Below are positions 5,815 through 6,533 of a stretch of 6,533 bases of DNA, piece after piece. Both the position numbers and the translations under genes were made by a program. Source of the stretch: Actinomycetota bacterium (GTDB taxonomy: Bacteria; Actinomycetota; Humimicrobiia; Humimicrobiales; Humimicrobiaceae). Within the stretch, counting starts at the first letter, position 1; each line of letters begins with the position of its first letter. Under the pieces are notes generated by a model. The model was not told the origin of the DNA, ran no database searches, and saw only the letters and a program-made list of their open reading frames with translations. The DNA is taken from positions 1-6,533 of the forward strand of contig JAMDDL010000176.1 in assembly GCA_023488645.1 (NCBI GenBank). The letters are read 5' to 3'.

Positions 5815-6031
5815 TTTACCTATTTTAACATCAGCCAAGATTATCAAGATATTAAAATCAAAAGGATTTGTTCTGGACAGAACCAAAGGAAGTCATCATA
5901 TTTATTACCAGCCTGAAACAAAAACAAGAGTTGCTGTTCCATTTCATAAAAGAGATTTACCTGTAGGTACTTGTATTGCAATTTTAAAAAATGCAGGTAT
6001 AAATAAAGCGGAATTAAAAGAATTAATTTAA
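5807..6031 (+). CDS. hicA: HicA-type mRNA interferase toxin
   Basis: This 74-residue protein has the double-stranded-RNA-binding-like HicA fold. An N-terminal helix (SAKIIKILKSKGF) is followed by the strand DRTKGSHHIYYQ carrying the catalytic His (H30 or H31, in the conserved GSHH). Then come RVAVPFHKRDLPVGTCIAILKNAGI (41-65) and the terminal helix. HicA toxins cleave mRNA in the ribosome-bound state and stop growth until neutralised by HicB. ATG 5807 is the start; it lies inside the end of hicB, so expression is coupled. The key residues are intact, so the toxin is probably active. No terminator is visible after the stop; repeat copy C begins about 60 nt downstream. Confidence 0.94.
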   Translation: MPDLPILTSAKIIKILKSKGFVLDRTKGSHHIYYQPETKTRVAVPFHKRDLPVGTCIAILKNAGINKAELKELI

Positions 6032-6063
6032 AGTCTGGTTGCCCACCATCTATTGAAATTTAT

Positions 6064-6096
6064 ATGACATACATACCGCATTATGACATACATACC
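6064..6096 (+). repeat. Two direct copies of ATGACATACATACC
   Basis: ATGACATACATACC occurs at 6064-6077 and again at 6083-6096 with 5 nt between (19-bp period). The second copy runs straight into the start of repeat C. A degenerate version (ATGATATGCATACC) precedes repeat B at 5395-5407. Confidence 0.8.
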
Positions 6097-6284
6097 TGAA
6101 TATGGCTGGCCATAGCAAACGAAGTTAGAACCAGGATTGCAAACTCAGACAGAGATATTTTTATACCAGAATTAAGTTTTTAAGATTATACACCCTACCG
6201 TGTTACTCACTGTTTATTTAAATCCTATAAAATTATAATAAGTTCCATTCTTTTATGGCTATCTAATGTAGTGAAATTTCAAAC
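6090..6284 (+). repeat. Dispersed repeat, copy C (longest)
   Basis: The copy begins ACATACCTGAATATGGCTGG. TATGGC-TG-GCCATA (6101-6114) is a perfect 6-bp inverted repeat at the left end. The core at 6111-6188 matches copies A and B without gaps at about 80%. The right part (TTACTCACTGTTTATT and GTAGTGAAATTTCAAAC at 6268-6284) matches copy A after an indel of about 45 nt. It lies directly downstream of hicA, in the same orientation as A and B. Confidence 0.82.
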
Positions 6285-6355
6285 CATTAAATAGAGGTTA
6301 TCCTAACTTCCGCACCATTGATTAAATTTAAGATTAAATCCAGAAAATCATGGCA
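6285..6355. other. AT-rich spacer, no gene seen
   Basis: The stretch between repeat C and the stop of the right-edge gene contains GATTAAAT twice (near 6319-6338). I see no promoter, RNA gene or convincing terminator. Confidence 0.5.
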
Positions 6356-6533
6356 TTACAGCTTCTCTAATATATAAGGAGTAAGATTTCTTTTAATACC
6401 CAGAAGGCTATATATCTTCCTTGCATCTTTTTTCATGCTGGATGGAAATGCGTATCTTATTTTTTTCTTTCTGTCATAAAATACTGACGTCTGAACATGC
6501 ATAAGAAGTTCCCGTATGTCTTCAATGCTAATT
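6356..6533 (-). CDS. 3' end of a gene, possibly an IS4/IS1634-like transposase (partial)
   Basis: A minus-strand frame is open from the right edge to TAA at 6356-6358, giving 58 C-terminal residues. They include RELLMHVQTSVFYDRKKK, then RYAFPSSMKKDARKIYSLLG and a short helical end. Basic residues, a beta-strand pair with a K-rich turn, and a final '...IYSLLGI' helix resemble the C-terminal tails of IS4/IS1634-type transposases. No catalytic DDE residue lies in the visible part, so this is a tentative resemblance. The composition and length of the open frame make a real coding end likely. If it is a transposase, the adjacent repeat C could be linked to that element. Confidence 0.5.
   Translation of the reverse strand, partial: ISIEDIRELLMHVQTSVFYDRKKKIRYAFPSSMKKDARKIYSLLGIKRNLTPYILEKL

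Noticed and set aside
2681..6284. Repeats A-C as a CRISPR array or integron attC sites
   Set aside because: Only three diverged copies, 0.6-2.7 kb apart with whole genes between them, no cas or integrase gene in view, and no attC-type imperfect fold seen.

Overview
The window is AT-rich DNA (roughly one third G+C by eye) from a bacterium. Gene families, start codons (ATG, GTG, TTG) and Shine-Dalgarno sequences are bacterial. No marker gene allows a phylum call. It reads as a chromosomal segment in which an ordinary regulatory operon is followed by a toxin-antitoxin/defence stretch with repeats.

Left part (1-2540). The 3' end of an unidentified + strand gene (3-158) converges on a three-gene minus-strand operon transcribed from about 2500 down to 161. 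The operon encodes a PadR-family repressor (2025-2396), a membrane protein with an N-terminal HAAS-like domain and a 'sensor'-type multi-pass membrane region (1075-2028, 4-nt overlap with the repressor gene), and a lipoprotein with a DUF2807/head-GIN beta-repeat domain (161-925). A good sigma-70-type promoter (TTGATA-17-TATTAT) precedes the operon. An 11-bp inverted repeat covers its -10 box, as expected for PadR autorepression. The module is probably a cell-envelope sensing or maintenance unit; that role is inferred from domain content.

Right part (2681-6285). Two toxin-antitoxin cassettes alternate with three same-orientation copies (A, B, C) of a dispersed non-coding repeat about 80% identical by eye. 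Between A and B lies a minus-strand type IV abortive-infection-like pair: an AbiEi-type antitoxin (4141-5217) and an AbiEii-type nucleotidyltransferase toxin (3293-4147, 7-nt overlap). An unrecognised ORF without a convincing start (2859-3224) follows it. Between B and C lies a + strand hicB-hicA pair (5581-6031, 8-nt overlap). Each cassette has a recognisable promoter.

Right edge (6356-6533). The C-terminal 58 codons of a minus-strand gene run off the window; they weakly resemble the tail of an IS4/IS1634-like transposase.

The most interesting pattern is the alternation of one repeat family with TA cassettes. It suggests the repeats are either the scars or the recombination substrates by which these cassettes were assembled. 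The three-fold 10-residue repeat in the linker of the HAAS/sensor protein is a second unusual feature.
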